From positions 1,550,001 to 1,614,000 of the forward strand of contig NZ_JBHGAP010000001.1 in NCBI RefSeq assembly GCF_042610495.1: DNA of 64,000 nt. The letters run 5' to 3'. A program made the position numbers and the translations under genes. This stretch comes from RU20A sp042610495 (GTDB lineage Bacteria > Pseudomonadota > Alphaproteobacteria > Rhizobiales > Rhizobiaceae). Below are positions 24,870-32,722 of this stretch, piece after piece. The stretch's first letter is position 1. Every line of letters starts with the position of its first letter. Under the pieces are notes generated by a model, which had not been told where the DNA came from, searched no databases, and worked only from the letters and a program-made list of their open reading frames with translations.

Positions 24870-25427
24870 TCACACCCTGGCGCTCACATACTCCCCGAAT
24901 GCCTTCAGGAACTGCACCACCTTGTCGCGGTTTTCTCCATCCGCAATGTGCCCGTCCGCGTCGAACAGCTTGCCGGCATGGGCCAGCATCAGCCGCTTGC
25001 CGGAAAAGATGTCGGCGCCGAGCGTGTGAAGCACCGGCAGCCAGGCATTCTGCGAGAGGATGGTGCCGAAGCCGCCCGGCGTCGTGCCGGCGAGCGCCAC
25101 GGGCTTCCCCGACAGCACCTTGCCGCCGTCGGACCCGCTCGAGGTGATCCAGTCGATGGCGTTCTTGAAGACGCCCGGCAGCGAATTGTTGTATTCGGGC
25201 GTGAAGAGGATGAGCCCGTCGGCCGAGGTGATGGCGGAGCGAAGTCGCGCCACGGCTTCCGGCACGCCCTCTTCCTTCTCCACATCGGCATTGTAGAGCG
25301 GCACGCCCTCGATGCCGTGCGGCTCGATCTCGACGCCGTCGGGCGCAAGGCGCACGGCTTCCTTCAGAAGCGACCGGTTGAACGAATTGCGGCGAAGGCT
25401 GCCGGAAAGGCCGACGAGGCGGGTCAT
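24870..25427 (-). CDS. NADPH-dependent FMN reductase family protein
   Basis: 185 residues, flavodoxin-like fold. N-terminal phosphate loop GLSGSLRRNSFNRSLL, then the family motif TPEYNNSLPGVFKNAIDW (about 75-92) and a GTTPGGFGT loop. Members reduce FMN, quinones, azo dyes or chromate with NAD(P)H by two-electron transfer. It follows the second dioxygenase gene by 79 nt on the same strand, so a common transcript is possible. A quinone-reductase role fits the neighbourhood. Confidence 0.9.
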   Translation of the reverse strand: MTRLVGLSGSLRRNSFNRSLLKEAVRLAPDGVEIEPHGIEGVPLYNADVEKEEGVPEAVARLRSAITSADGLILFTPEYNNSLPGVFKNAIDWITSSGSDGGKVLSGKPVALAGTTPGGFGTILSQNAWLPVLHTLGADIFSGKRLMLAHAGKLFDADGHIADGENRDKVVQFLKAFGEYVSARV

Positions 25428-25461
25428 CTATAGCTCCTGATGGATGTCGTTGGCCCATAAG

Positions 25462-25496
25462 ATGACGCCCCCGGAGAACATCTCAAGGGGCGTCGT
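25462..25496 (-). terminator. Hairpin between the second dioxygenase gene and the FMN reductase
   Basis: GACGCCCC (25464-25471) pairs with GGGGCGTC (25487-25494), loop 15 nt. The minus-strand tail is ATCTTAT, with few T's, so it may be a weak terminator or mRNA-stability hairpin. Confidence 0.45.
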
Positions 25497-25506
25497 CGTC
25501 ATTGGC

Positions 25507-26460
25507 TTACGTCAGCGGCTTCAGGCGGGCCTCGATCTGGGCGCGCTTGGGCTCGAGGAAGGGCGGCAGCGACAGGCTTTCGCCCAGCGTTTCCATCGGC
25601 TCGTCCACGTCGAAACCGGGCGTGTCGGTGGCGATCTCGAAGAGCACGCCGTTCGGCTCGCGGAAATAGAGCGAGCGGAAATAGTAGCGCTCGACCTCGC
25701 CGCTGGAGGGCACCCGCATGCCGTTCAGCCGGTTGGCCCACTGGGTGAGCGCGGCATTGTCGGGCACGCGGAAGGCGACATGGTGGACGGAGCCGGCACC
25801 CTGGCGCGCCGGCGCAAGGCTCGGCTGGACCGCCACATGCAATTCCGCAGCCGGCCCGCCCTCGCCCATGGAGAAGACATGGACCTCGCCCACGCCATCA
25901 GGCGAGGCATAGGCGCGCACCTTCTCCATGTTCATCAACTGGGTGAGCACGATCTCCGTGTTGGTGATATCGGGCACGCTCATGACGATCGGGCCGAGAC
26001 CCTTGATCTGGAATTCGGCCGGCACCGGGCTCTTTTCCCAGGGATGGCCGGGCGTCTTGCCACCGTCATCCACGAGCCGCAGGCGCTGGCCCTCGCGATC
26101 CTCGAAATCGAGCGAGGCGCGGCCATCGATCTCGGCGATCTCGCCGGCCTTGATGCCGAGCTCGGCAAAGCGGGCCTTCCAGTAGGCGAGCGCCTCCGCC
26201 CCGGCAACGCGCAGGCCGGTGCGTACGATGGAATGCGTGCCACGCTTTTCCGGCGCAACCGGCCAGTCGAAGAAGGTGATGTCAGAGCCCGGCGATGCGA
26301 GACCGTCGGCATAGAACAGGTGATAGGCCGTCGTGTCGTCCTGGTTCACCGTCTTCTTGACGAGGCGCAGGCCGAGCACGTTGGTGTAGAAATCAAGATT
26401 GCCGGGCGCATTGCCGGTGACGGCGGTCAGGTGGTGAATGCCGGTCAGTTGCAGGGTCAT
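25507..26460 (-). CDS. Ring-cleaving dioxygenase-like VOC protein (MhqO family)
   Basis: 317 residues, two VOC modules. Metal ligands predicted at H10 (GIHHLTAVT), H227 (VHHVAFRV) and E275 (VLFEIATDTPG). H227 and E275 have the same numbers as in the fusion gene at 21429, supporting common ancestry, but there is no esterase domain here. The start ATG 26460 has a strong GAGGAGG site. MhqO-type proteins are linked to hydroquinone or catechol detoxification; their chemistry is little studied. Confidence 0.88.
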   Translation of the reverse strand: MTLQLTGIHHLTAVTGNAPGNLDFYTNVLGLRLVKKTVNQDDTTAYHLFYADGLASPGSDITFFDWPVAPEKRGTHSIVRTGLRVAGAEALAYWKARFAELGIKAGEIAEIDGRASLDFEDREGQRLRLVDDGGKTPGHPWEKSPVPAEFQIKGLGPIVMSVPDITNTEIVLTQLMNMEKVRAYASPDGVGEVHVFSMGEGGPAAELHVAVQPSLAPARQGAGSVHHVAFRVPDNAALTQWANRLNGMRVPSSGEVERYYFRSLYFREPNGVLFEIATDTPGFDVDEPMETLGESLSLPPFLEPKRAQIEARLKPLT

Positions 26461-26576
26461 GGACAGATCCTCCTCGGCCCGGATGCCGGGCTTTCCGGCA
26501 TCCTCTCGGGCACTTGGTTCGTTCGATGGGTGGAATATCGGACGTTCCGAGCGTTTGATAAAGATGGCCGACAAGC

Positions 26577-26605
26577 ACGTAGTGTTCACTATTCGTGAAC
26601 GACAA
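26577..26605 (-). promoter_or_regulatory. GTTCAC-N5-GTGAAC palindrome, candidate operator of the second dioxygenase gene
   Basis: Perfect 6-bp inverted repeat (26584-26589 with 26595-26600), 124 nt upstream of the start codon at 26460. On the minus strand it is bracketed by TTGTCG (26605-26600) and a weak CTACGT (26582-26577) at 17-nt spacing, similar in layout to the palindromic promoter at 21350. The half-site sequence differs from that one. Confidence 0.45.
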
Positions 26606-26613
26606 ATCCGTGA

Positions 26614-27120
26614 TCAGCGACGGAAATGGACCGCGACGATCGCGACCGGGAAACCGTACTTCGTGACGGTCGCCGTGTTCTCCATCGTCTTGCCATCCTT
26701 GGACAGGGTCATCCGGTCGTGGAAACGGACGATGTTTTCGCCCGGGCCCGAATCGAGATCGACGAGATAGGTGAAGGTGGCGGTGTTGCCGGAAACCGTC
26801 AGCACGGTCTCGCCGATCACATCCTCCCGGGTACCGACATAGGTGGTGGGACCGGTCCGCTTGAAGCGCCAGGTCTTCGTGTCGCGCTCGCCGTCCTTGT
26901 AGACGAAGTCTTCGCGCAGCGTCAGCATATCGCCGCGCACGGTGCCGGTCAGCTTCACATCAAACTGGCGTCGAACGCCGTTGATGGCGGAAAACGATCC
27001 GGTCGCGGTCGTCTTGCCGCGGAAGAAGGTTTCCATCAGCGTATCGGCGGCCTGCGCCGGAGCACTGGCGGAAAGGATGCCGGCGGCAAGAAGGAGCGAG
27101 GCGGAAAGTGTGCGAAACAT
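26614..27120 (-). CDS. DUF3833 family exported protein
   Basis: 168 residues with a Sec signal peptide (residues 1-24, ending APAQA before ADT). The mature part matches the DUF3833 pattern: ETFFRGKTTATGSFSAING, LREDFVYKDGE, TWRFKR, YVGTREDVIGE, ending TKYGFPVAIVAVHF. Such proteins are predicted small beta-barrel, lipocalin-like periplasmic proteins of unknown function. ATG 27120 follows GGGAGA; the frame upstream is unlikely coding. Confidence 0.85.
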   Translation of the reverse strand: MFRTLSASLLLAAGILSASAPAQAADTLMETFFRGKTTATGSFSAINGVRRQFDVKLTGTVRGDMLTLREDFVYKDGERDTKTWRFKRTGPTTYVGTREDVIGETVLTVSGNTATFTYLVDLDSGPGENIVRFHDRMTLSKDGKTMENTATVTKYGFPVAIVAVHFRR

Positions 27121-27188
27121 GGGCGGTCTCCCGTTTGGCTGTTTGAGCCTCATACGGAAAAACACCGCCGCCGGTTTCATGCGCCCCC

Positions 27189-27974
27189 TCAGGCAGGCAG
27201 GCGCACCAGATCCTTGAGATAGGTATTCTCCGCCCTGGACACGGCATAGTCGGCCGGATCATAGTCGAACACCATCAGGCACTCGCCCGACGCCGGCCCC
27301 TTGGCGAGGATCGTGCCATCGGGTGCCGCGATGCGCGACTGGCCGGCAAAGGTGAAGAGCGGGTCGGCCCCGCAATGGTTCACATAGGCGACCAGCACCT
27401 GGTTTTCGAAGGCGCGCGTCGCAATCATCACATCGGTGATCACATTCCCCGACCAGCCCGCCGGCAGCGCAGTCGGCACCAGCACGGCATCGACGCCGGC
27501 ATCGGCCAGCCGCCGCACATTCTCCGGAAACTCTACGTCGTAGCAGATCAGCATGCCGCAGGAGAGGCCGCGGTGGGAGAAGACGGTCGCGGCCGGCTGG
27601 CCGGGCGTGAAATGGCCGCGCTCGTAGTCGCCGTAGAGATGCGACTTGCGATAGACCGTCGCCGGCCCGTCACCATCGAGATAAACCGCGCTGTTGTAGA
27701 CGGTCCCGCCATCAAGCTCCACGAAACCGGCGATGATCGCGACGCCCGTCTCTCGCGAAATCGCCCGCAGCCGCATCACCTGCGGCCCGTCCACCGGCTC
27801 GGCCATGCCGGCAAGCGCGGCATCGGCGCCGTAGCCGGTCAGGGCCAGTTCCGGCAGGATGAGGAGGTCGGCGCCGGCGGCCTTCGCTTCCTCCGCCGCC
27901 GTCGCGATCCGCGCCAGATTGGCCGCGACATCGCCGCAGGCCACCTTCATCTGCAAGGCCGCAATGCGTGCCAT
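27189..27974 (-). CDS. Carbon-nitrogen hydrolase, omega-amidase like DavA/guanidinobutyramidase
   Basis: 261-residue nitrilase-superfamily amidohydrolase. Catalytic triad E42 (LPELALTGY), K110 (YRKSHLYGDYERG) and C144 (LICYDVEFPENVRRL). The stretches around K110 and C144, and YVNHCGADPLFTFAGQS, resemble 5-aminopentanamidase DavA and related R-amidases that cleave short omega-amino or guanidino amides. It sits 11 nt downstream of a polyamine-type permease gene in the same operon, near an agmatinase-family hydrolase. I infer hydrolysis of something like 4-guanidinobutanamide or an aminoalkyl amide. N-carbamoylputrescine amidase is a less likely alternative. Confidence 0.85.
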   Translation of the reverse strand: MARIAALQMKVACGDVAANLARIATAAEEAKAAGADLLILPELALTGYGADAALAGMAEPVDGPQVMRLRAISRETGVAIIAGFVELDGGTVYNSAVYLDGDGPATVYRKSHLYGDYERGHFTPGQPAATVFSHRGLSCGMLICYDVEFPENVRRLADAGVDAVLVPTALPAGWSGNVITDVMIATRAFENQVLVAYVNHCGADPLFTFAGQSRIAAPDGTILAKGPASGECLMVFDYDPADYAVSRAENTYLKDLVRLPA

Positions 27975-27985
27975 GGTCTCACTCC

Positions 27986-28786
27986 TTACTTGTCATCGCC
28001 TGACATCGCGCCCAGCAGCTTCGGCAGGTCGCCGAAGCGGGCGATGAGCCCGAAGACGACTGCCGCCGTCGCCACGAAGAGAATCGTGACCGAGGCCATG
28101 GTCGGGGTGTACCCGTAGCGCAGCGCGTTGAAGATCTTGATCGGCAGCGTCTCCATGGTGAAGCCGACCGTCATGTAGGCAACGATATATTCGTTGAGCG
28201 ACAGCACGAAGGCAAAGGCATAGCCCGACACGACATAGGGCAGGATGAGCGGCAGGATCACCGTGCGGAAGATCGTCCGGTCATCGGCCCCCATGGTCGC
28301 GGCCGCTTCCACCAGCGAACGGTCGATCGAGGAAAAGCCGAGCGACAGCGTCACGAGCGGCAGCGTCACGAAGAAGATGCCGTGGCTGACCGCCGCCGTC
28401 CACGGCTGGCCGTAGAAGCCGGCCGTCGCCCAGAAGGTCAGAAGCCCGAGCGCAGTGATGACGGGCGGCAGCGTGAAGGGTGCAACCCCCAGCAGTTGGA
28501 AGATGTTGGCCCACGGCGCGATGCGCCGCCACAGGAACCAGGCGAGCGGCAGCGCGATGGCAACCGCCACCGCCGCCGACGTGACGGCCAGCGTCAGCGA
28601 GGCGATCAGCGCATTGCGCCATTCCGGATCCGTGAAGATCTGGCCATACCAGCCGAGCGAAAAACCCTGCGGCGGGAAGGTCAGCGACTGCTTCTGGTTC
28701 ACCGAAACGCCGGCGACCACGATGATCGGAAGCGCCAGGAAAAGCCCGATGGCGCCGAAAAAGAGTTTGCGGAAAACGCTGTCCAT
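27986..28786 (-). CDS. Polyamine-type ABC transporter permease (PotC-like)
   Basis: 266 residues, six predicted transmembrane helices, binding-protein-dependent permease with the ATPase-contact EAA-like loop LVEAAATMGADDRTIFRTVI. Features VNQKQSLTFPPQGFSLGWY and SLNEYIVAYMT are typical of PotC/YdcV proteins for spermidine, putrescine or related cations. The ATG at 28786 overlaps the previous stop by one base (TGATG); a GTG one codon earlier is possible. Confidence 0.88.
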   Translation of the reverse strand: MDSVFRKLFFGAIGLFLALPIIVVAGVSVNQKQSLTFPPQGFSLGWYGQIFTDPEWRNALIASLTLAVTSAAVAVAIALPLAWFLWRRIAPWANIFQLLGVAPFTLPPVITALGLLTFWATAGFYGQPWTAAVSHGIFFVTLPLVTLSLGFSSIDRSLVEAAATMGADDRTIFRTVILPLILPYVVSGYAFAFVLSLNEYIVAYMTVGFTMETLPIKIFNALRYGYTPTMASVTILFVATAAVVFGLIARFGDLPKLLGAMSGDDK

Positions 28787-29637
28787 CACGCCTCTCCCTT
28801 CCGGCCCAGAAGCACCGTCACGGCCACCAGCCCCAGCGTGACAAGCACGAGGAAGACGGCCATGGCGGCGGCAAAGGGCATGTTGGATTGATAGATCGCC
28901 TGGTCGGTGATCAGCACCGACAGTGTCCAGTGCTGCGGACGCCCGAGCAGTTGTGGCAAAAGGTAGGAGCCGAGCGCGAAGATGAAGACCATGACGAGGG
29001 TTGCGACCAGCGTGTTGCGCAGCGCCGGCACGACGACCGTGAAGAAGGCCTTCAGCGGTGAGGCACCGAGCGTGCGCGCCGCCTCCGTCAGCGTCGGATC
29101 GAGCCGGACGATGGCGGGATAGAGCACCAGCACCGTATAGGGAAACGCCTGGTAGACCATGCCCGTCAGCACCGCCCCGAAGGAGGGCGTCAGCGCCTGC
29201 GCCTGTTCCATGATGCCGAGCCAGACGAAGAGATTGGTGATGCCGGCCGTGCGCGAGAAAAGCGTCGACCAGGCAAAGCCGATGATGACCTCCGACAGCG
29301 ACAGGACCGACAGCAGCGCCACCAGCCAGACAACCTGCGCCCGACGCGGCAGGCGCGCCAGCATGTGCGTGAAGGGCAGCGCCAGCGCCACGCAGACGAT
29401 GGCGACCGCAATCGCCAGGAACAGCGAAAAGCCCAGCACATTGGCGAAAAACAGGCTGAGGAAACGGGCGTAATTGTCGAAGACGAAATCCGGCGCATAG
29501 AAGCCGGCCGGATCGCGCCGGAAGAAGGAGACGGCAATCATCGTGCCGAAGGGAATGACGAAGAAGACGATCAGCATCAGGCCGGGAAAGGCGATGGGCA
29601 GATAGTCGAGCGGATGGCGGGGAGCTTCGCGTCTCAT
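28786..29637 (-). CDS. Polyamine-type ABC transporter permease (PotB-like)
   Basis: 283 residues, membrane permease with the contact loop LTEAARTLGASPLKAFFTVV. N-terminal FPGLMLIVFFVIPFGTMIAVSF resembles PotB/YdcU. ATGA overlap with the upstream ATPase gene and TGATG overlap with the next permease show a tight operon. Confidence 0.9.
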   Translation of the reverse strand: MRREAPRHPLDYLPIAFPGLMLIVFFVIPFGTMIAVSFFRRDPAGFYAPDFVFDNYARFLSLFFANVLGFSLFLAIAVAIVCVALALPFTHMLARLPRRAQVVWLVALLSVLSLSEVIIGFAWSTLFSRTAGITNLFVWLGIMEQAQALTPSFGAVLTGMVYQAFPYTVLVLYPAIVRLDPTLTEAARTLGASPLKAFFTVVVPALRNTLVATLVMVFIFALGSYLLPQLLGRPQHWTLSVLITDQAIYQSNMPFAAAMAVFLVLVTLGLVAVTVLLGRKGEA

Positions 29638-30665
29638 GACTTCAGCACCACGCAGTCTTCGGCCTTGAGCGCAATGCCGACCGCCTGCCCGACCGAAACC
29701 TCCGGCCGCTCGCGCGGGGTGGAGACGGCAACGACCTGCCGGCCGCCGGCATCGAGGAAGGTCTCGATCGTGCCGCCGAGATCGCGCACGAAGGTGACGG
29801 TGGCGGGGATAGCCGATCCGCCCGGCGCCGTCAGGTGCACATCCTCCGGCCGGACCGAGAGCAGCGCCTTGCCGGCCGCCGGCAGCGAAAGCCCGGGCAC
29901 AGCGACGCCGAGAACTGTGGCGCTACCGGCCGTGGTCTCCGCCTCGATCAGGTTGGTCTGGCCGATGAAGTCGGCCACGAAACTGTCGGCCGGGCGGCGG
30001 TAGATCTCGATCGGCGAAGCCGCCTGCCGGATTTCCCCCGCCTGCATGACGACGACGGTATCGGCCATGGTCATGGCCTCGCGCTGGTCATGGGTGACGA
30101 CGATGGTGGTGATGCCGAGGCTCTGCTGCAACTGGCGCAGTTCCACCTGCATGGCCTCGCGCAGCTTGGCATCGAGCGCCGAGAGCGGCTCGTCGAGCAG
30201 GAAGAGTTTCGGCGAGATGGCGAGCGCGCGCGCAATCGCCACGCGCTGCCGCTGGCCGCCGGAAAGCTTGGAGACCGGCCGGTCCGCATAGCCCTTGAGG
30301 TGGATCATCGCCAGGAGCTCCTCGACCCGGCGCGCCTGCGTCGCCTTGTCGATGCCGCGGATGCGCAAGGGATAGGCGATGTTTTCACCGACCGTCAGAT
30401 GCGGGAACAGCGCCAGCGACTGGAACACCATGCCGAGCTTGCGCTTGTGGGTCGGCACCGCCGTGATGTCCTCCCCGCCCAGCCGGATCGCCCCGCGGGT
30501 CGGCAGGTCGAGCCCGGCGATCATCCGCAGCAGCGTGGTCTTGCCGCAACCGGATGGCCCGAGCAGGCAGACGAAGGTGCCGTTCGGCACCTCGAGGTCC
30601 ACGCCCTTGACGGCCGTGAACGGTCCAAATTCCTTGACGACATTCTGGAGGACAAGACCTGACAT
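29634..30665 (-). CDS. Polyamine-type ABC transporter ATP-binding protein (PotA-like)
   Basis: 343 residues. Walker A GPSGCGKTT, signature LSGGQRQRVAIARAL, Walker B LFLLDEPLSALDAKL and switch VVTHDQREAMTMAD, followed by a C-terminal TOBE domain (KALLSVRPEDVHL). ATG 30665 gives MSGLVLQNVV; the upstream open frame is unrelated. It should be preceded by its binding-protein gene, but 880 nt containing a toxin-antitoxin pair intervene. Confidence 0.92.
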   Translation of the reverse strand: MSGLVLQNVVKEFGPFTAVKGVDLEVPNGTFVCLLGPSGCGKTTLLRMIAGLDLPTRGAIRLGGEDITAVPTHKRKLGMVFQSLALFPHLTVGENIAYPLRIRGIDKATQARRVEELLAMIHLKGYADRPVSKLSGGQRQRVAIARALAISPKLFLLDEPLSALDAKLREAMQVELRQLQQSLGITTIVVTHDQREAMTMADTVVVMQAGEIRQAASPIEIYRRPADSFVADFIGQTNLIEAETTAGSATVLGVAVPGLSLPAAGKALLSVRPEDVHLTAPGGSAIPATVTFVRDLGGTIETFLDAGGRQVVAVSTPRERPEVSVGQAVGIALKAEDCVVLKS

Positions 30666-30793
30666 GGAACGCTCTCGACAGGAGGAAAGACGGTCTCGCA
30701 ACGAGCCCGGCAGAGACGCGGGCAGCAAGTCGCGCGACGTGGAATGCATGCTTTCAAGGACCGAACATGCTGACGCAGCAGGTCCCGATGATG

Positions 30794-31228
30794 TTATAGA
30801 GGCGCCTCGCACCGCACCCCGAGGGCTTTGAAGTCCCTGAGATTGAGCGTGACGACCGTGAGATCGAAGGCCTCCGCCGTCGCCCCGATCAACACGTCGG
30901 CCAGCGAAGGCGTATGCCCACGGGCGACGGCCGCGCCCTCGATCCGCCCCGCCACCAGCGCCACCGTCATATCCACCGGCAGCACCCGACCAGCGAAGCG
31001 GACGGAGAGTTCGCGCACCCAGCGCCCGATGTCGAGCGCCTTGGTCTGGCTGCCGCCCTTCGTCGCGCCGAGCTTGACGCCGCCCTTCTCGATTTCCTGC
31101 AGCGAGATGACGGAAACGAAGATCCGACCATCCGCATGCTGTCTCTCGACCCATTCATCGAAGGCGGCGCTGGCGCGGTTGTTGAAGAACAGCGACAGGC
31201 AGTTCGTATCGAGGAGATACCCCGTCAA
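30794..31228 (-). CDS. VapC-like PIN-domain toxin
   Basis: 144-residue PIN-domain ribonuclease. Acidic metal-binding residues D7 (YLLDTNCLS), E45 (SLQEIEKGG) and D111 (PSLADVLIGATA) are all present, and the TLNLRDF element near 127-133 is typical. The start overlaps the antitoxin stop by 4 nt, the usual TA order with antitoxin first. Intact by sequence, so probably active. RNA target unknown. Confidence 0.9.
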   Translation of the reverse strand: MTGYLLDTNCLSLFFNNRASAAFDEWVERQHADGRIFVSVISLQEIEKGGVKLGATKGGSQTKALDIGRWVRELSVRFAGRVLPVDMTVALVAGRIEGAAVARGHTPSLADVLIGATAEAFDLTVVTLNLRDFKALGVRCEAPL

Positions 31229-31479
31229 AACGCAACGTCCCGGCCGGGCGACGCGTTGCGCTCGATCTCAAGATCATCCGCCGGAAAGCTGCGCAGAAAG
31301 CCGGTGAGGCTTGTCTGCGCCTTGCGCCCCGCCGTCAACACCTGCTCCACCGCTTCGATGGGCACGATGGCGGCGACCGGCTTTCCGTGACGGGTGATCG
31401 TGGTAATCTCGCCCTTGACGGCGGCATCGACGAGGCTCGAAAGCCCCGCCTTCGCATCCCGCAAGCTGACCTTGGACAT
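31225..31479 (-). CDS. Phd/YefM-type antitoxin
   Basis: 84 residues. N-terminal DNA-binding part SLRDAKAGLSSLVDAAVKGE, then ITRHGKPVAAIVPIEA, the standard Phd/YefM fold. A C-terminal disordered part (SLTGFLRSFPADDLEIERN) should wrap and neutralise the toxin. The pair probably autoregulates from the short 65-nt region downstream of the binding-protein gene. Confidence 0.9.
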   Translation of the reverse strand: MSKVSLRDAKAGLSSLVDAAVKGEITTITRHGKPVAAIVPIEAVEQVLTAGRKAQTSLTGFLRSFPADDLEIERNASPGRDVAF

Positions 31480-31545
31480 GGCGACCTCTTATGGTTACGC
31501 GTGACTACATTGCCACCGAAGGACCGCCACGTCCAGCAGTCCGGT

Positions 31546-32634
31546 TCAACCGACGATCAGCTCCGTCCACTTCTGGTTCAGCCAGTCAGCCTTGGAGGTC
31601 TGCAGGTCGTAGCGCGGGATGATCGGCTCGATATCGGAGGAAACGGCAGCGAATTCCTCCGGCTTGAGGTCGAGCAGGTCGCGCTTGACCGTCGGCGAGG
31701 TGCCGACCTTGCGCGACAGGGTCGCCTGGATGGCCGGCTGCGACATGTAGTCGATGAAGACGTGTGCTTCTTCGCTCTTCTTCGACGCGCGCGAGACAGC
31801 CCAGCTGCCGCTGTCGAGAATGCCGCCCTCCTTCGGGAAGGTGGAACGCACCGGATTGCCGTCGGCCGCCGCAAGACCCGTCACGTCGTGGTAATACTGG
31901 CCCATCGGGATTTCGCCAGACTTCAGCGCCTGCTCGAACTGCGCTTCGTCGCGATACCATAGGCGCACGTTCGGCTTCACTTCCGCGAGCTTTTCGAAAG
32001 CCTTCAGCAGGCCCTCTTCCGTGTCGAGCGCATTGGTGCCGCCCATGAAGGTCTTGGCGGTGACTTCCAGCAGGAAGGAGTTGGAGACGAGCGACATCAG
32101 GCCGAGCTTGTCGGCGTTCGCCGGATCCCAGAGTGCCGCCCAGCTGGTCGGCGCTTCCTTGTACGTGTCGGTGTTGGTGACGAGCGTGATGTACCACGAC
32201 ACGGCACCGATGCCGGCGATGCGGCCATCGGCATATTTGTTGATGAAATTGTCCTTGAGGTTGCCCATGTTCTTGAGCTTTGCCGCATCGAGCGGCGCCC
32301 AGAGCTCCGTGGACTGTCCCTTGATCATGGCGACCTGCGAGATCATCGAGACGTCGGCCGGCGCCTGTCCGGCCTTTGCGGCCTGCTCCAGCTGCACCAG
32401 CCAGGCTTCACCCGTCGGCTCGGCGACGCTTTCAACGGCAATGCCGGTCGCCTTGGTGAAGTCGGGGAAAATATGCTTGTCGAAGCTGTTCTTGAAGTAG
32501 CCGCCGTAGACGCCGACCTTCAGCGACTTGTCCTGCGCCCGCAGCACGGAGGGCATCGCAAGCATGGAGGCGCCGGCAAGGCCCGCACCAAGCACGGCGC
32601 GGCGGCTGACGGATGTCTTGAGACTGTCTTTCAT
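31546..32634 (-). CDS. Polyamine-type ABC transporter periplasmic binding protein
   Basis: 362 residues, SBP_bac_8/PotD-like. The twin-arginine-like SRRAVLGAGLAGASMLAMP signal region suggests Tat export, cleavage after LRAQ. Mature N-terminus KSLKVGVYGGYFKNSF and later SWYITLVTNTDTYK, LWDPANADKLGLM match the spermidine/putrescine-binding family. It is the missing component of the permease-ATPase genes at 27986-30665, from which it is separated by the toxin-antitoxin pair. It lies directly after the agmatinase-family gene. Confidence 0.9.
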   Translation of the reverse strand: MKDSLKTSVSRRAVLGAGLAGASMLAMPSVLRAQDKSLKVGVYGGYFKNSFDKHIFPDFTKATGIAVESVAEPTGEAWLVQLEQAAKAGQAPADVSMISQVAMIKGQSTELWAPLDAAKLKNMGNLKDNFINKYADGRIAGIGAVSWYITLVTNTDTYKEAPTSWAALWDPANADKLGLMSLVSNSFLLEVTAKTFMGGTNALDTEEGLLKAFEKLAEVKPNVRLWYRDEAQFEQALKSGEIPMGQYYHDVTGLAAADGNPVRSTFPKEGGILDSGSWAVSRASKKSEEAHVFIDYMSQPAIQATLSRKVGTSPTVKRDLLDLKPEEFAAVSSDIEPIIPRYDLQTSKADWLNQKWTELIVG

Positions 32635-32722
32635 CGTCTTCTCCTGTTTTGGCCGGCCACCGCATTCGGCGTACCGGGTCCGTTCCCTTGTTTGGCATGC
32701 AAATGGCTGATGCCGGTGACGG

